A stretch of 64,000 nt of DNA from Duganella margarita (GCF_009857535.1 NZ_WWCS01000004.1:364827-428826); one strand, 5' to 3'; positions 1 to 8,544 are shown, numbered from the stretch's first letter. Numbers and translations are program-made. Notes: generated by a model not told the origin, from the letters alone.

Positions 1-788
1 CCGCGCTGGTCATCAAGTTCCTCAACTATCCGGCGCTGATTCTCGCCATCCTGGTGCTGTCAACGGTGGCCACGCCCACCTTTATTTATCTGCGCTACCG
101 CTATGCGGCGATTGCGGTGTCGATCATGATCCTGCTGCAGATGCACCTGATCGCCCCGGGCAACCATAACCTGATCATGGAGCGCCTGATCGACACTTTC
201 ATCGGCGCGGCGGTGGCGACGGTGTTCAGCTTTGTGCTGGCCAGCTGGGAGTACCAGACCTTGCCACGCCTGGTGCGCGAAGTGCTGGCTGTGAACCTGC
301 GCTACATGCAGGCCAGCTTCGATCTGCTGCAAGGCAAAGGCAAGGACGATTTCGCCTATCGCATCGAGCGCAAACGCCTGATGGACAGCCTGGCCATGCT
401 CAGCTCCGCGCTGGTGCGCATGCTCGACGAGCCGTCCAGCAAGCAGCGCGCGGTGGAGGACATCAACCTGTTCATCGTGCAGAACTACCTGCTGGTGGCG
501 CACGTGGCAGCGCTGCGCGCGATCCTGCGCCGGCATACCAGGGAGCTGCCGGCGGCAGCGGTCAACGCCATGCTGGCCGACAGCCATGACCAGGTGGTGG
601 AGACGCTGACGCGCGCGCTCGATCCGCACAAGGCCGACCAGGCGCCGTTGATGACGCCCATGGCGGCCGACACCAGCAGCGTGCCGTGGTCCGGCTGGCC
701 GCTGGTCCAGCGCCGCATCCGGCTGCTGCAGGCGGACGCCGTCAAAATCATCGTCCACCGCGAAGCCATCCTGCGCGACCTGGCGTGA
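1..788 (+). CDS. FUSC-family aromatic/fusaric acid exporter, C-terminal part
   Basis: The frame is open from the first bases of the window, so the gene starts upstream and only about the last 260 residues are visible. They show two or three membrane helices (one around the PALILAILVLSTVATPTF stretch, another at LIDTFIGAAVATVFSFVLASW) followed by a roughly 170-residue soluble, helix-rich cytoplasmic tail. That is the arrangement of the second half of FUSC/YccS-type inner-membrane proteins, which are efflux components for aromatic acids and related toxic compounds. Substrate cannot be read from this part. The gene ends 3 bases before the stop of the convergent LysR gene. The family call is fairly secure, the substrate is not. 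Confidence 0.75.
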   Translation, partial: ALVIKFLNYPALILAILVLSTVATPTFIYLRYRYAAIAVSIMILLQMHLIAPGNHNLIMERLIDTFIGAAVATVFSFVLASWEYQTLPRLVREVLAVNLRYMQASFDLLQGKGKDDFAYRIERKRLMDSLAMLSSALVRMLDEPSSKQRAVEDINLFIVQNYLLVAHVAALRAILRRHTRELPAAAVNAMLADSHDQVVETLTRALDPHKADQAPLMTPMAADTSSVPWSGWPLVQRRIRLLQADAVKIIVHREAILRDLA

Positions 789-791
789 GGC

Positions 792-1682
792 TCAGTCGAG
801 ATAGGCCGCCAGTTCCTCCGGCGCGCCTTTCGGAAATGCCTCCTTCAGATAGGCGAGAAACGCCGACACGCGCGCGCTGAGCAAGCGCCGCGACGGATAC
901 AGGGCCCACAGCGCAATCTCCGGCCCGTCCACATCGCCCCAGTGCACCAGCGCGCCGGCCGCCAGGTCATGGCTGACCAGCGATATCGGCAGGCAGGCGG
1001 CGCCGACGCCCGCCCGCACGGCGTCGGGCACCATGATCATCGACGACAGCGACAATACCGGCTCGAACGGAATATCCTCCACCCCGCCCGCCGCCCGCAC
1101 GCGCCACGCACCGGCGACGTTGCCGGCGTCGCGCACCACCGCAGGAACCGCGGCGCCATCCGCCGGACGCGCCAGCTGCGGGCTGGCCACCACCACCAGG
1201 CGGTCGCGCAGCAGGATGCGGCCCACCAGATTCGCATCCACCGCCGGATTGACGCGGATCACCAGGTCATAACCTTCCTCGACCATATCGACGCTGCGGT
1301 CTTCGGTGGTCACTTCCAGCCGGACGGCCGGGTAGCGGAGCGCGAAATCGGCCGCCAGCTTGCCCATCGCCGTCTGCGAGAACAGCAGCGGCGCGCTGAC
1401 CCGCAGGCGGCCGTGCGGCACGCCGCCACCCAGCGCGATTTCGGTCGCCGCCGAATCGATCTCCGCCAGCAGCGCGGCGGTGCGCTCGTACAGCGCCTGC
1501 CCTTCCTGCGTCAGCTTGAGCGCCCGCGCGCCGCGCTCGAACAGCCGCAGGCCAAGGCTGCTTTCCAGTTCGGCCACCCGGCGCGACAAGGTGGCCTTGG
1601 GCCGGTCGCAGGCGCGCGCCGCCTTGCCAAAGCCGCCGTGGCGGGCGACGAGGTTGAAATCGGTCAGTGCAAGTAAATCCAT
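792..1682 (-). CDS. LysR-family transcriptional regulator
   Basis: A 296-residue protein of the usual LysR length. The first 60 residues hold the winged helix-turn-helix (LTDFNLVARHGGFGKAARA, then ATLSRRVAELE), and the rest is a periplasmic-binding-like effector domain. The frame stays open upstream, but the start MDLLALTDF at 1682 is chosen because it is where LysR homology begins. It is divergent from the NmrA-type gene at 1785, with about 100 bases between them, the typical layout in which a LysR protein controls its divergent neighbour and itself. The effector is unknown; a quinone, aldehyde or other electrophile would fit the neighbour, but that is inference. Confidence 0.88.
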   Translation of the reverse strand: MDLLALTDFNLVARHGGFGKAARACDRPKATLSRRVAELESSLGLRLFERGARALKLTQEGQALYERTAALLAEIDSAATEIALGGGVPHGRLRVSAPLLFSQTAMGKLAADFALRYPAVRLEVTTEDRSVDMVEEGYDLVIRVNPAVDANLVGRILLRDRLVVVASPQLARPADGAAVPAVVRDAGNVAGAWRVRAAGGVEDIPFEPVLSLSSMIMVPDAVRAGVGAACLPISLVSHDLAAGALVHWGDVDGPEIALWALYPSRRLLSARVSAFLAYLKEAFPKGAPEELAAYLD

Positions 1683-1784
1683 GTGTTCCACCCATGAGAC
1701 AGTGAGTCCAAATATACCATCTATCGGACCGCCGCTGGAATGCCTACCATGGGAACCATCATCAACCACACACGGAGAACTTCC
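1683..1784. promoter_or_regulatory. Divergent LysR/NmrA promoter region
   Basis: This 102-base gap separates the two divergent starts. Around 1707-1735 there is a spaced inverted repeat (GTCC, 16 bases, GGAC) flanking an AT-rich core containing TATACC. This is a reasonable LysR operator candidate but has no exact T-N11-A assignment. An SD-like CGGAG lies 10 bases before the ATG at 1785. Confidence 0.35.
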
Positions 1785-2648
1785 ATGACTATCCTCGTAA
1801 CCGGCGCCACCGGTAAAGTTGGCACTAAAGTGATCGAACAACTCGTCAAACGCGGCGCCGACGTGCGCGCACTGGTGCGCAATCCCGCCAGCTCCAGCTT
1901 CCCGGCCGGCGTCGCCGTCGCCCAGGGCGACCTGCTCGATCCCGACTCGCTGCGCGGCGCGCTGTCAGGCGTCTCCACGCTGTTCCTGCTCAACGCCGTC
2001 GCGCCCGACGAATTCACCCAGGCGCTGATCGCGCTGAACGTCGCCAAAGAGGCCGGCGTCAGGCACGTGGTCTACCTGTCGGTGATCCACAGCGACCTGT
2101 ATGTGAACGTGCCGCACTTCGCCGGCAAATACGGTGTCGAACGCATGATCGAGCAGATGGGCTTCAGCGCCACCATCCTGCGTCCCGCCTACTTCATGGA
2201 CAACGACCTGACCGTCAAGGACGTGGTGCTCGGCTACGGCGTCTACCCGATGCCGGTGGGCGACAAGGGCCTGGCCATGATCAGCGTGGACGACATCGGC
2301 GAGATCGCTGCCATTGAACTGGTGCGCCGCAACCAGTCGGCCACACCGCTGCCGCTGGAGCGCATCAACCTGGTCGGCCCGGAAACCCTGACCGGCAACG
2401 ACATCGCCGCCGCCTGGTCCGCGGTGCTGGGCCGGGCGATCGCCTACGGCGGCGGCGACACGGCCGCCTTCGAACAGAACCTGCGCCAGTTCATGCCGGG
2501 CTGGATGGCCTACGACATGCGCCTGATGGGCGAGCGCTTCCTCACCGACGGCATGCTGCCCGGCGCCGGCGACGTGGACCGCCTGACCGCGCTGCTGGGC
2601 CGTCCACTGCGCGCCTACCGTGACTTCGCCGCTGCCATTGCAGCTTGA
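1785..2648 (+). CDS. NmrA-like SDR-family NAD(P)-binding protein
   Basis: A 287-residue atypical short-chain dehydrogenase. The N-terminus has the Rossmann motif GATGKVG at residues 7-13, followed by a basic stretch (RALVRNP) expected to bind the NADP phosphate. The usual SDR catalytic Tyr-x3-Lys is not obvious, and a YLSVIHSD segment follows the fourth strand, as in NmrA/azoreductase-like proteins that act as redox sensors or quinone/aldehyde reductases. The start at 1785 is preferred over 1740 because of the CGGAG site just upstream and because the Rossmann fold begins there. It is probably the target of the divergent LysR protein. The substrate is unknown. Confidence 0.85.
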   Translation: MTILVTGATGKVGTKVIEQLVKRGADVRALVRNPASSSFPAGVAVAQGDLLDPDSLRGALSGVSTLFLLNAVAPDEFTQALIALNVAKEAGVRHVVYLSVIHSDLYVNVPHFAGKYGVERMIEQMGFSATILRPAYFMDNDLTVKDVVLGYGVYPMPVGDKGLAMISVDDIGEIAAIELVRRNQSATPLPLERINLVGPETLTGNDIAAAWSAVLGRAIAYGGGDTAAFEQNLRQFMPGWMAYDMRLMGERFLTDGMLPGAGDVDRLTALLGRPLRAYRDFAAAIAA

Positions 2649-2678
2649 GAACGGCGCGCAAGCTGGTACCATGAGGCG

Positions 2679-3596
2679 ATGAAACCATCGCCTTCCGCCT
2701 TCACCACCCGCGACCTGCTGTCCGCCCTGCTGGTCGTCATCATCTGGGGCACCAACTTCGTCGCGATGAAGGTCGGCCTGCGCGAGCTGACACCGTTCCA
2801 GCTGGGCGCCGCGCGCTATGTGTTCGCCATCCTGCCGCTGATCTTCTTCGTGCGGCCGCCCAAGCTGGCGCCCAAGTGGGTGATCGCCTATGGCCTGAGC
2901 CAGGGCGTAGGACAATTCGGGCTGCTGTTCCTGTCGCTCAAGGTCGGCATGTCGGCCTCGCTGGCCTCGGTGATTTTGCAGACGCAGGTCTTCTTTACCG
3001 CCATCTTCGGCTTCATGCTGCTGAAGGAGCACACCAGCCGCGCGCTGATGGCCGGGCTGCTGCTGGCGGCCGTGGGCCTGGGCTGCTTCGCCACCAGCGC
3101 CATGCAGTCCGGCCACGCCATCGACATCACGCCGGGCGGCTTCGTGCTATGCCTGGCCGGCGCCGCGATGTGGGCCGTGTCGAATATCGTCGTGCGCCGC
3201 GCGCAGAAAGAAACGCCGAATTTTGACGTCATCAGCTTCATCGTCTGGTGCGGCGCGGTGCCGATTATTCCCTTCGTGCTGCTGTCGCTGGCGTTTGACG
3301 ATCCAACCACGCGCTGGACCTGGATGGCAGCGCCGCCGGTCACCTGGGTGGCGGTCGGGTATATCGGCTGGATCTCCACCATCGCCGGCTATGCGATGTG
3401 GACCCGCCTGCTGAAGCGCCATCCGGTCAACCGCGTGGCGCCGTTCAGCCTGGGCGTGCCGGTGGTCGGCATCGCCTCCGGCATGCTGATGCTCGGCGAT
3501 ACCATCGGCGCGTGGCAGTGGGCCGGCACCGCCTTGATTGTCGCGGCGCTGATCTGCACCATGTTCGGCGGCCGCTGGCTGGACCGCCAGGCCTGA
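2679..3596 (+). CDS. EamA/DMT-family transporter
   Basis: A 305-residue, very hydrophobic protein with about ten predicted helices arranged as two EamA repeats (roughly residues 10-140 and 155-300). The motif WGTNFVAMKVGL in helix 1 is typical of the drug/metabolite transporter superfamily (RhaT/YdcZ/RarD-like permeases), which export amino acids or small metabolites. It follows the NmrA gene by 30 bases on the same strand, so co-transcription is possible. Its stop codon directly abuts the stop of the convergent diguanylate cyclase gene at 3597. The substrate cannot be inferred. Confidence 0.88.
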   Translation: MKPSPSAFTTRDLLSALLVVIIWGTNFVAMKVGLRELTPFQLGAARYVFAILPLIFFVRPPKLAPKWVIAYGLSQGVGQFGLLFLSLKVGMSASLASVILQTQVFFTAIFGFMLLKEHTSRALMAGLLLAAVGLGCFATSAMQSGHAIDITPGGFVLCLAGAAMWAVSNIVVRRAQKETPNFDVISFIVWCGAVPIIPFVLLSLAFDDPTTRWTWMAAPPVTWVAVGYIGWISTIAGYAMWTRLLKRHPVNRVAPFSLGVPVVGIASGMLMLGDTIGAWQWAGTALIVAALICTMFGGRWLDRQA

Positions 3597-4889
3597 TTAC
3601 GCGGCGAAGCAGACGCGGTTACGGCCCGTCTCCTTGGCGCGGTACAGCAACGCGTCGGCCTTTTGCAGCATCGCTTCCGCCGTGCCGGCCGCCAGGTCGG
3701 CGTACACCCCCATGCTCATCGTCACCTTCAGTTCCGGATGCACCTGGTGCCACGGGAAGGCCTCGATCATCGCGCGCAGCTTGTCGCACAGCGCGGCCGC
3801 CTGCGGCAGTTCGGTCTCCGGAAACGCGATGACGAATTCCTCGCCGCCGTAGCGCGCCACCAGATCGCTCAGGCGCATATGGCTGCGCAGGATCTCGCCG
3901 ACCTGGCGCAGCACCGCGTCGCCGGTGGCGTGCGAGAACTGGTCGTTGATCTTCTTGAAGAAATCGATATCGCCGATCACCACGCTCAGCGGCCGCTTGT
4001 GGCGCACCGCGTGGCTGAACAAGGTACAGGCCTGTTCATCGAAATGGCGGCGGTTATGCAGTTTGGTCAGCGCATCGCGCACGCTCAGCTCCCGCATCTG
4101 CTCCGCCTGCGTCAGAATGGTCTGGTGCGACGCGTTCAACTCCTCGTGCGTGCGCGCCAGCTTTTCGCTCATGGCGTTGAACGCGGCGGCCAGTTCGGCC
4201 ACTTCGTCCTTGCCCTCCACCGGTACGCGCTGCAGCAGCGAACCGCCGTGCATGGCGCGCACCGCGCCGGTCAGATGGCCCAGCGTGCGGCCCAGTCCCC
4301 GGCTTAATAACACGCCGAGCACCAGCGCCAGTACCGCCGCCCCGGCGACACCAAACCACAGCGCGTCGCGCATCGCCGCCAGGTATTGCAGTTCCTGCCT
4401 GCTCGGCGTGATCACGCCTTCCGGCGACACATAGGCCACCACGCGGCCGTTCACTTCGACCGCCTGCGCATTCTTGCGCGCCGCTTCCGGCAGCAGTTCG
4501 CCATGATTGTAGACGCCGGCGCCCAGCAGCACGCGGTACTCCTGGTCGGCCAGGATGAAGTGGTAAGGCGGCTCGTCGCGAGGCTCCGGTCTTCCCGCGC
4601 CGGGCGGCGGCGGTCGGCGCTCATCATCGGGCGGCGGCGGACGATCGCCGGCAAGCGGTGCCCGGCTCCGCATGAAGGCGTCGAAGCCCTGCTTGCCGCG
4701 ATTGGCCTCCCAGCTGCCATATTGCGCCAGATAGGCGGTGACGGATGCATGGAAATGTTCGGCCGCACGCTCGCGCCTCAGGCTGTCAACCTTCTTGGTC
4801 ATGCCAGCATAGGCCAGGCCACCCACCATCGCCACGGCCGCCAGTCCGGTGAACAGCAAAGCCAGCATGAATTTCGTGCGCAGAGACAT
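3597..4889 (-). CDS. Membrane-bound GGDEF diguanylate cyclase with HAMP domain
   Basis: About 430 residues. A membrane helix lies near residues 6-29, then a periplasmic sensor region of about 145 residues, a second helix near 177-195, a HAMP linker, a short coiled coil and a C-terminal GGDEF domain. The active-site motif is intact (GGEEF, near residue 348). An RxxD product-inhibition site (RLSD) lies exactly five residues before it, so an active c-di-GMP synthase with feedback control is expected. The periplasmic part contains an odd double proline run (RPPPPDDERRPPPPG). The start at the ATG at 4889 is chosen over the in-frame GTG at 4895 because a G-rich site precedes it. The signal sensed is unknown. 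Confidence 0.9.
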   Translation of the reverse strand: MSLRTKFMLALLFTGLAAVAMVGGLAYAGMTKKVDSLRRERAAEHFHASVTAYLAQYGSWEANRGKQGFDAFMRSRAPLAGDRPPPPDDERRPPPPGAGRPEPRDEPPYHFILADQEYRVLLGAGVYNHGELLPEAARKNAQAVEVNGRVVAYVSPEGVITPSRQELQYLAAMRDALWFGVAGAAVLALVLGVLLSRGLGRTLGHLTGAVRAMHGGSLLQRVPVEGKDEVAELAAAFNAMSEKLARTHEELNASHQTILTQAEQMRELSVRDALTKLHNRRHFDEQACTLFSHAVRHKRPLSVVIGDIDFFKKINDQFSHATGDAVLRQVGEILRSHMRLSDLVARYGGEEFVIAFPETELPQAAALCDKLRAMIEAFPWHQVHPELKVTMSMGVYADLAAGTAEAMLQKADALLYRAKETGRNRVCFAA

Positions 4890-5114
4890 TCCCACCCCAT
4901 CAGATTATTGCCAAAAGGACAGTAATAATACCTGAAGGCAGTGGCTGCGCGAAAAAATTACACTACTTTAACTTGCCCAAAAGCAGCATCGCTTCATAGG
5001 GGAAAACCTAAGTTATATACATTACTTATGGCTCGTATCATAAATCAAAAGTTTTCTTATTACTGAATTGCGCGCATACTGCAACGCAACAAACGAATAT
5101 TGATGGAGTTTCCG

Positions 5115-5336
5115 ATGAGCGCAATGACCTACACCACCACCAACGACACTGGCTACTTCGCCAATGTTGCCACCGCAGTACGCCAGCTGTTCGCAGCCGT
5201 GTTTGCCGTACAGCCGGGTATGTCGCAGCGCAACAAAGAAGAAACCATCTGGTGGCTGACGCAAATGGCAAATGACTGCGAGCGCCACTCGCCTAGCCTG
5301 TCCGCCGAGCTGCGTTTCTTCGCATCGCGCGGTTAA
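5115..5336 (+). CDS. Small hypothetical protein, 73 residues
   Basis: Not a family I recognise. It is a 73-residue soluble protein without a signal peptide: a Thr/Ala-rich start (MSAMTYTTTNDTGYF), a hydrophobic helix containing VRQLFAAVFAV, and an amphipathic C-terminal half with a WW pair (EETIWWLTQMANDCE). The ATG at 5115 is chosen because GGAG sits at a good distance upstream; ATG/TTG codons at 5100-5103 are alternatives. It is followed 25 bases later by a 33-codon gene and then a strong terminator, so the two probably form a dedicated small-protein transcript. GC content is lower in the upstream region. It looks real because of the RBS, the codon composition and the terminator. Confidence 0.7.
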   Translation: MSAMTYTTTNDTGYFANVATAVRQLFAAVFAVQPGMSQRNKEETIWWLTQMANDCERHSPSLSAELRFFASRG

Positions 5337-5361
5337 TCGAATTCACTCAAGGAGAAATACT

Positions 5362-5463
5362 ATGCTGACCATTATCGAAAACCTGCCTGCTGCAATCGCT
5401 CTGTCCGGCCTGGTGCTCCGCCTGTACCTGGGCAACAAGCCAGAGAACACCAGCGCAGAATAA
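5362..5463 (+). CDS. Micro-protein, 33 residues
   Basis: A 33-codon reading frame beginning MLTIIENLPAAIALSGLVLR and ending with a polar tail. It has an excellent ribosome binding site (AAGGAG, 8 bases before the ATG) and is followed within 20 bases by a strong intrinsic terminator. The N-terminal two thirds are hydrophobic enough for an amphipathic or short membrane helix. It lies directly downstream of the 73-residue gene and is almost certainly co-transcribed. The function is unknown. Confidence rests on the Shine-Dalgarno site and position, not on homology. Confidence 0.6.
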   Translation: MLTIIENLPAAIALSGLVLRLYLGNKPENTSAE

Positions 5464-5482
5464 GCGACACCGTCAAAATGGC

Positions 5483-5519
5483 AAAAGCCCCGGCACGCGC
5501 AAGCGGCCGGGGCTTTTTA
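5483..5519 (+). terminator. Intrinsic terminator after the small-protein pair
   Basis: A GC-rich stem (GCCCCGGC at 5487-5494 pairing with GCCGGGGC at 5505-5512) is followed by a run of five T. The upstream side carries AAAA, so it can also work for the minus-strand permease gene arriving from the other side. Confidence 0.9.
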
Positions 5520-5532
5520 ATGGGTCACGCTC

Positions 5533-6996
5533 TTACTGGCGGTTCAGGCGCGAGTTGCGCATGCCGTACAGGAAGTACGTCAGCACCGTGGCGGTGATCC
5601 AGATACCGAAAATAGTGTAAGTCGTCATCGACAGGCCAAACATCAGGTACAGGCAGGCCGCGATGCTCAGGCCCGGCACCAGATAAGGACCACCCGGCAC
5701 GCGGAAGCCCTTGACGGCCGACGGACCTTCCTTGTGGCGCATGACCGGTACCGCCACCGACACCACGCTGAATGCCGTCAGCGTACCCATGCTGACCATA
5801 TCCCACAGGAAGGTCGCATCGACAAAGCCAGCCACCAGGCCCACCACGATGCAGACGATCAGCGTGTTCTGCACCGGCGAACCGGTGCGCGGGCTGACTT
5901 TCTGGAACGCCGGCGAAATCAGCCCGTCCTTGGAAATCGCGTACAGGATGCGGGTCTGGCCGTAGATGGTCACCAGCGTCACGCTGAATACCGAGATCAC
6001 AGCGCCCGCCGCCAGCACCAGCGCAGGCCAGGTCTTGCCGGTGACGTTTTGCAGGATCACGGCCAGGCCGGCTTCCTGTCCGGCGAACTTGGCCGCCGGC
6101 TGCGCGCCCATTGCGGCCACCGCCACCAGCATATAGAACACGGTCACAATCACCAGCGCCGACAGGATGCCGATCGGCACGTTGCGGGTGGGATTGCGCA
6201 CTTCTTCGCCCGCCGTGGCCACGGTGTCCAGGCCGATGAACGAGAAGAACACGGTCGCCGCCGCCGCCGTCACGCCGGCCATGCCGGTGGTGTGCGCGCC
6301 GCCATCCGGGCTGAAGAACGGGTGGAAATTGTTGATGTCGAAACCGCTGAACGCGATCACCACGAAGAAGATCAGGATCGCCAGCTTGATCATCACCATG
6401 ATCGCGTTGGTGGTGGCCGATTCCTTGGCGCCGCGGATCAGCAGCAGGCAGCACAGGCACACCAGGATAATCGGCGGCAGGTTGATGTGGCCGCCATGCA
6501 CCTCGATGCCGTGCGCGGTTGAGACGATGGTCGGCGAGCGCAGCATCTCGGGGATGTGCCAGCCGATCGCATTATTCAGGAAATTGTTCAGATAGTCCGA
6601 CCAGCCGATCGCCACGGCGCTGGCGGCCAGGCCATATTCCAGCAGCAGACAGGCGGCCATGATGAAGGCCAGGAATTCGCCCACGGTGGCGTAAGCGAAC
6701 GAATACGACGAGCCGGAGGCCGGAATGCGGAACGACAGCTCGGCATAGCACAGCGCGGTCAGGCCGGCGGTGATCGCCGCGATCAGGAACGACAGGATGA
6801 CGGATGGGCCAGCCTTGGGTACGGCTTCAACCATCGTGAAGAAGATGCCGGTGCCGATGGTGGCGCCGACACCGATCATTGTCAGGGGGAACAGGCCGAC
6901 AGAGCGGTGCAAACTGTTGCTGCTGCTTGGGTCTTCTGCATTTTGATGAGCGACCAGCTTGGTACGGGTCAGTTTCTGGACCAGCGTTTGGTTCAC
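5533..6996 (-). CDS. APC-family amino acid permease
   Basis: A 487-residue integral membrane protein with about 12-14 helices. The first helix carries the APC-superfamily motif GVGATIGTGIF, which lines the substrate site, and the cytoplasmic loop PASGSSYSFAYATVGE matches the cationic-amino-acid-transporter (YhdG/CAT) branch. Such proteins import amino acids by proton symport. It stands alone on the minus strand, with its own 228-base upstream gap, and shares the bidirectional terminator with the small-protein pair. The substrate, perhaps basic or branched amino acids, is an inference from the subfamily only. Confidence 0.9.
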   Translation of the reverse strand: MNQTLVQKLTRTKLVAHQNAEDPSSSNSLHRSVGLFPLTMIGVGATIGTGIFFTMVEAVPKAGPSVILSFLIAAITAGLTALCYAELSFRIPASGSSYSFAYATVGEFLAFIMAACLLLEYGLAASAVAIGWSDYLNNFLNNAIGWHIPEMLRSPTIVSTAHGIEVHGGHINLPPIILVCLCCLLLIRGAKESATTNAIMVMIKLAILIFFVVIAFSGFDINNFHPFFSPDGGAHTTGMAGVTAAAATVFFSFIGLDTVATAGEEVRNPTRNVPIGILSALVIVTVFYMLVAVAAMGAQPAAKFAGQEAGLAVILQNVTGKTWPALVLAAGAVISVFSVTLVTIYGQTRILYAISKDGLISPAFQKVSPRTGSPVQNTLIVCIVVGLVAGFVDATFLWDMVSMGTLTAFSVVSVAVPVMRHKEGPSAVKGFRVPGGPYLVPGLSIAACLYLMFGLSMTTYTIFGIWITATVLTYFLYGMRNSRLNRQ

Positions 6997-7224
6997 AGGC
7001 TATCCTTGTGGGAAATGATGTTCGGGCAAAAACACAGCGATTATAGGGCTTTCCGTCCGGCTCCCCTAAAGGTATTTTGTGCCACAAATACAACTTTGCC
7101 CCTTATTCCATATGGCCTGCGTTACAAGTGCTTACTTTTGATACAGCGGCATGTATAGATTGCAAACAGGCCATGGCTTACTCTTGCGTTAAGTGTTACT
7201 CAAAGCCAAGAAGGAGAGCCAGCC

Positions 7225-7344
7225 ATGCCGATTCAAAAGATCCCTACCGTATCCCGCCGCATCCATCCAGCCGCCGTGACCGGCGCCGCCATGGTCCTGC
7301 TTGGGCTGGCCATTACCCTGACGGCGCTGATCGTCCACCACTAA
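7225..7344 (+). CDS. Single-helix membrane micro-protein, 39 residues
   Basis: A 39-codon frame preceded by a strong AAGGAG site at 7210-7215, ten bases before the ATG. The first 14 residues are basic and polar (MPIQKIPTVSRRIH), followed by one hydrophobic helix (AAMVLLGLAITLTALIV) and a short HH end, as in a type II single-span peptide. Its TAA stop overlaps by two bases the stop codon of the convergent DUF1993 gene. I do not recognise a family. The strong RBS and clear helix make it a likely gene. Confidence 0.6.
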   Translation: MPIQKIPTVSRRIHPAAVTGAAMVLLGLAITLTALIVHH

Positions 7345-7847
7345 GCGAAGGCGCCCAAATAGTCGAGCTTGCCGATCTTGACGCCCTGATTGCGCAGGAT
7401 GTCGTGGGCGGTGGCGACGTGGAAGTAGAAATTGGGCAGCGCGAAAGTCAGCAGGTAGCTGGCGCCGGTAAAGTCCGGGAAGCCGCCGAAGTTGAGGCGG
7501 ATGGTGCGCTCTTCGCTGTCAGCGAACTGCTCCGGCGTCACGCTTTCCAGGAAGGCGATGGTGTTGGCGATCCGCTGTTGCAGCTGATCGAACGACGTTT
7601 CGTTATCTTCAAACTTAGGCGCGGGCACGCCGGTCAGGCGCTCCACCGTCATCTTCGACGTATCGCTGGCGCGCTGCACCTGGCCCGTCAGCGGCAACAT
7701 ATCATCGGCCAGCCGCGCCGAGATCATCGCATCCGGCACCGAGCCATGCTGCTCGACGTGCGCCTCGGCCTTCTTCAGCAATGCCGACATCACCTTCAAC
7801 CCGCGCACGAACGCGGGCACCGTCAATTGATACATCGATAGCGCCAT
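7341..7847 (-). CDS. DUF1993 domain protein
   Basis: A 168-residue soluble protein with the DUF1993 signature: an N-terminal MALSMYQLTVPAFVRGLKVMSALLKKAE helix, the central LADDMLPLTGQVQ region and a C-terminal NFYFHVATAHDILRNQGV(K)IGKLDYLG segment. The family has a DinB-like four-helix fold and no established activity. The frame runs on upstream, but the start at 7847 is taken because it begins the conserved domain and follows GAGGAGC on the minus strand. It stands alone between the micro-protein and vapC. Confidence 0.88.
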   Translation of the reverse strand: MALSMYQLTVPAFVRGLKVMSALLKKAEAHVEQHGSVPDAMISARLADDMLPLTGQVQRASDTSKMTVERLTGVPAPKFEDNETSFDQLQQRIANTIAFLESVTPEQFADSEERTIRLNFGGFPDFTGASYLLTFALPNFYFHVATAHDILRNQGVKIGKLDYLGAFA

Positions 7848-7879
7848 TAATAGCTCCTCGGAAAAAATATGAGTGTAGC

Positions 7880-8275
7880 TTATTGCAGCAATCTCATTCC
7901 GGCTGCGCGGGAAGCGGTACGGTCGAACGTATAGGTGAGATGACAACCTGCAGCCAGCGCCAACTCGGCAATGAGATGATCGACAAGATCGGCGGCGGAG
8001 TCAGCTGATATCTCTACAGCCTTGAAGAATACTTCTGCCTGCTCAATCTTTAGTGACTGCACGCGTGCGAGGCCTTTTAGGATCTCGCAAACATCTTCTT
8101 TGGATACTTGGTAGACATAGCGCAGAACCCATGCAAGCTCGACAAGAACGACTGTACTGACAAACGCCATCTCTGTGCCTGGAAGCGAAATAATCAAATT
8201 GGCAGCGCTGCTCGCTTGTACACGATCATCTTTCAGCAGAAACTGCACCAGCACATTCGTATCAAGCCCTATCAT
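7880..8275 (-). CDS. vapC: PIN-domain toxin, VapC family
   Basis: A 131-residue PIN-domain ribonuclease. The acidic residues that bind the catalytic metal are present: Asp5 (MIGLDTN), Glu46 (LVELAW), Asp96/Asp99 (ADLVDHLIA) and Asp118 (TFDR). VapC toxins cleave tRNA or rRNA when not held by the antitoxin. Its start overlaps the stop of the AbrB-type antitoxin by four bases (ATGA), the usual arrangement for translational coupling. The gene is full length with no sign of decay. The RNA target is unknown. Confidence 0.9.
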   Translation of the reverse strand: MIGLDTNVLVQFLLKDDRVQASSAANLIISLPGTEMAFVSTVVLVELAWVLRYVYQVSKEDVCEILKGLARVQSLKIEQAEVFFKAVEISADSAADLVDHLIAELALAAGCHLTYTFDRTASRAAGMRLLQ

Positions 8276-8517
8276 TTCGCTGCTTCCGCAACTCGCCTGG
8301 CAACGATATGGTCAATTTGTTCAAGCGAGTGCTCGTCCTCTGCTCTCGCAATGACTCCTTGGAGCGCTTTGGCTGGCAGGGTCAAGGCGATCATTGTTAG
8401 TTCGCCATCTTTAAACTGCACAAACTCCACACGCCCACCTTGTTCCAAGCGGAGCGCTGCTCTGAATTTCTCTGGAATAGTGACAACGCCATCTGAAGAA
8501 ACATAAGCCTCAGCCAT
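8272..8517 (-). CDS. vapB: AbrB/MazE-type antitoxin, VapB family
   Basis: An 81-residue protein with an N-terminal swapped-hairpin AbrB DNA-binding domain (SSDGVVTIPEKFRAALRLEQGGRVEFVQ) and a C-terminal acidic helix expected to wrap the toxin (RAEDEHSLEQIDHIVARRVAEAAK). The start at 8517 is chosen over 8556 for its GAGGAG site. It precedes and overlaps vapC and should autoregulate the pair by binding its own promoter. Confidence 0.88.
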   Translation of the reverse strand: MAEAYVSSDGVVTIPEKFRAALRLEQGGRVEFVQFKDGELTMIALTLPAKALQGVIARAEDEHSLEQIDHIVARRVAEAAK

Positions 8518-8544
8518 GGTGAACTCCTCGTGTATGAGAATTTC

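Noticed and set aside
5022..5288. An 88-codon minus-strand frame opposite the 73-residue gene
   Set aside because: It has no ribosome binding site and a shadow-like composition; the plus-strand gene with its RBS and terminator explains the region better.
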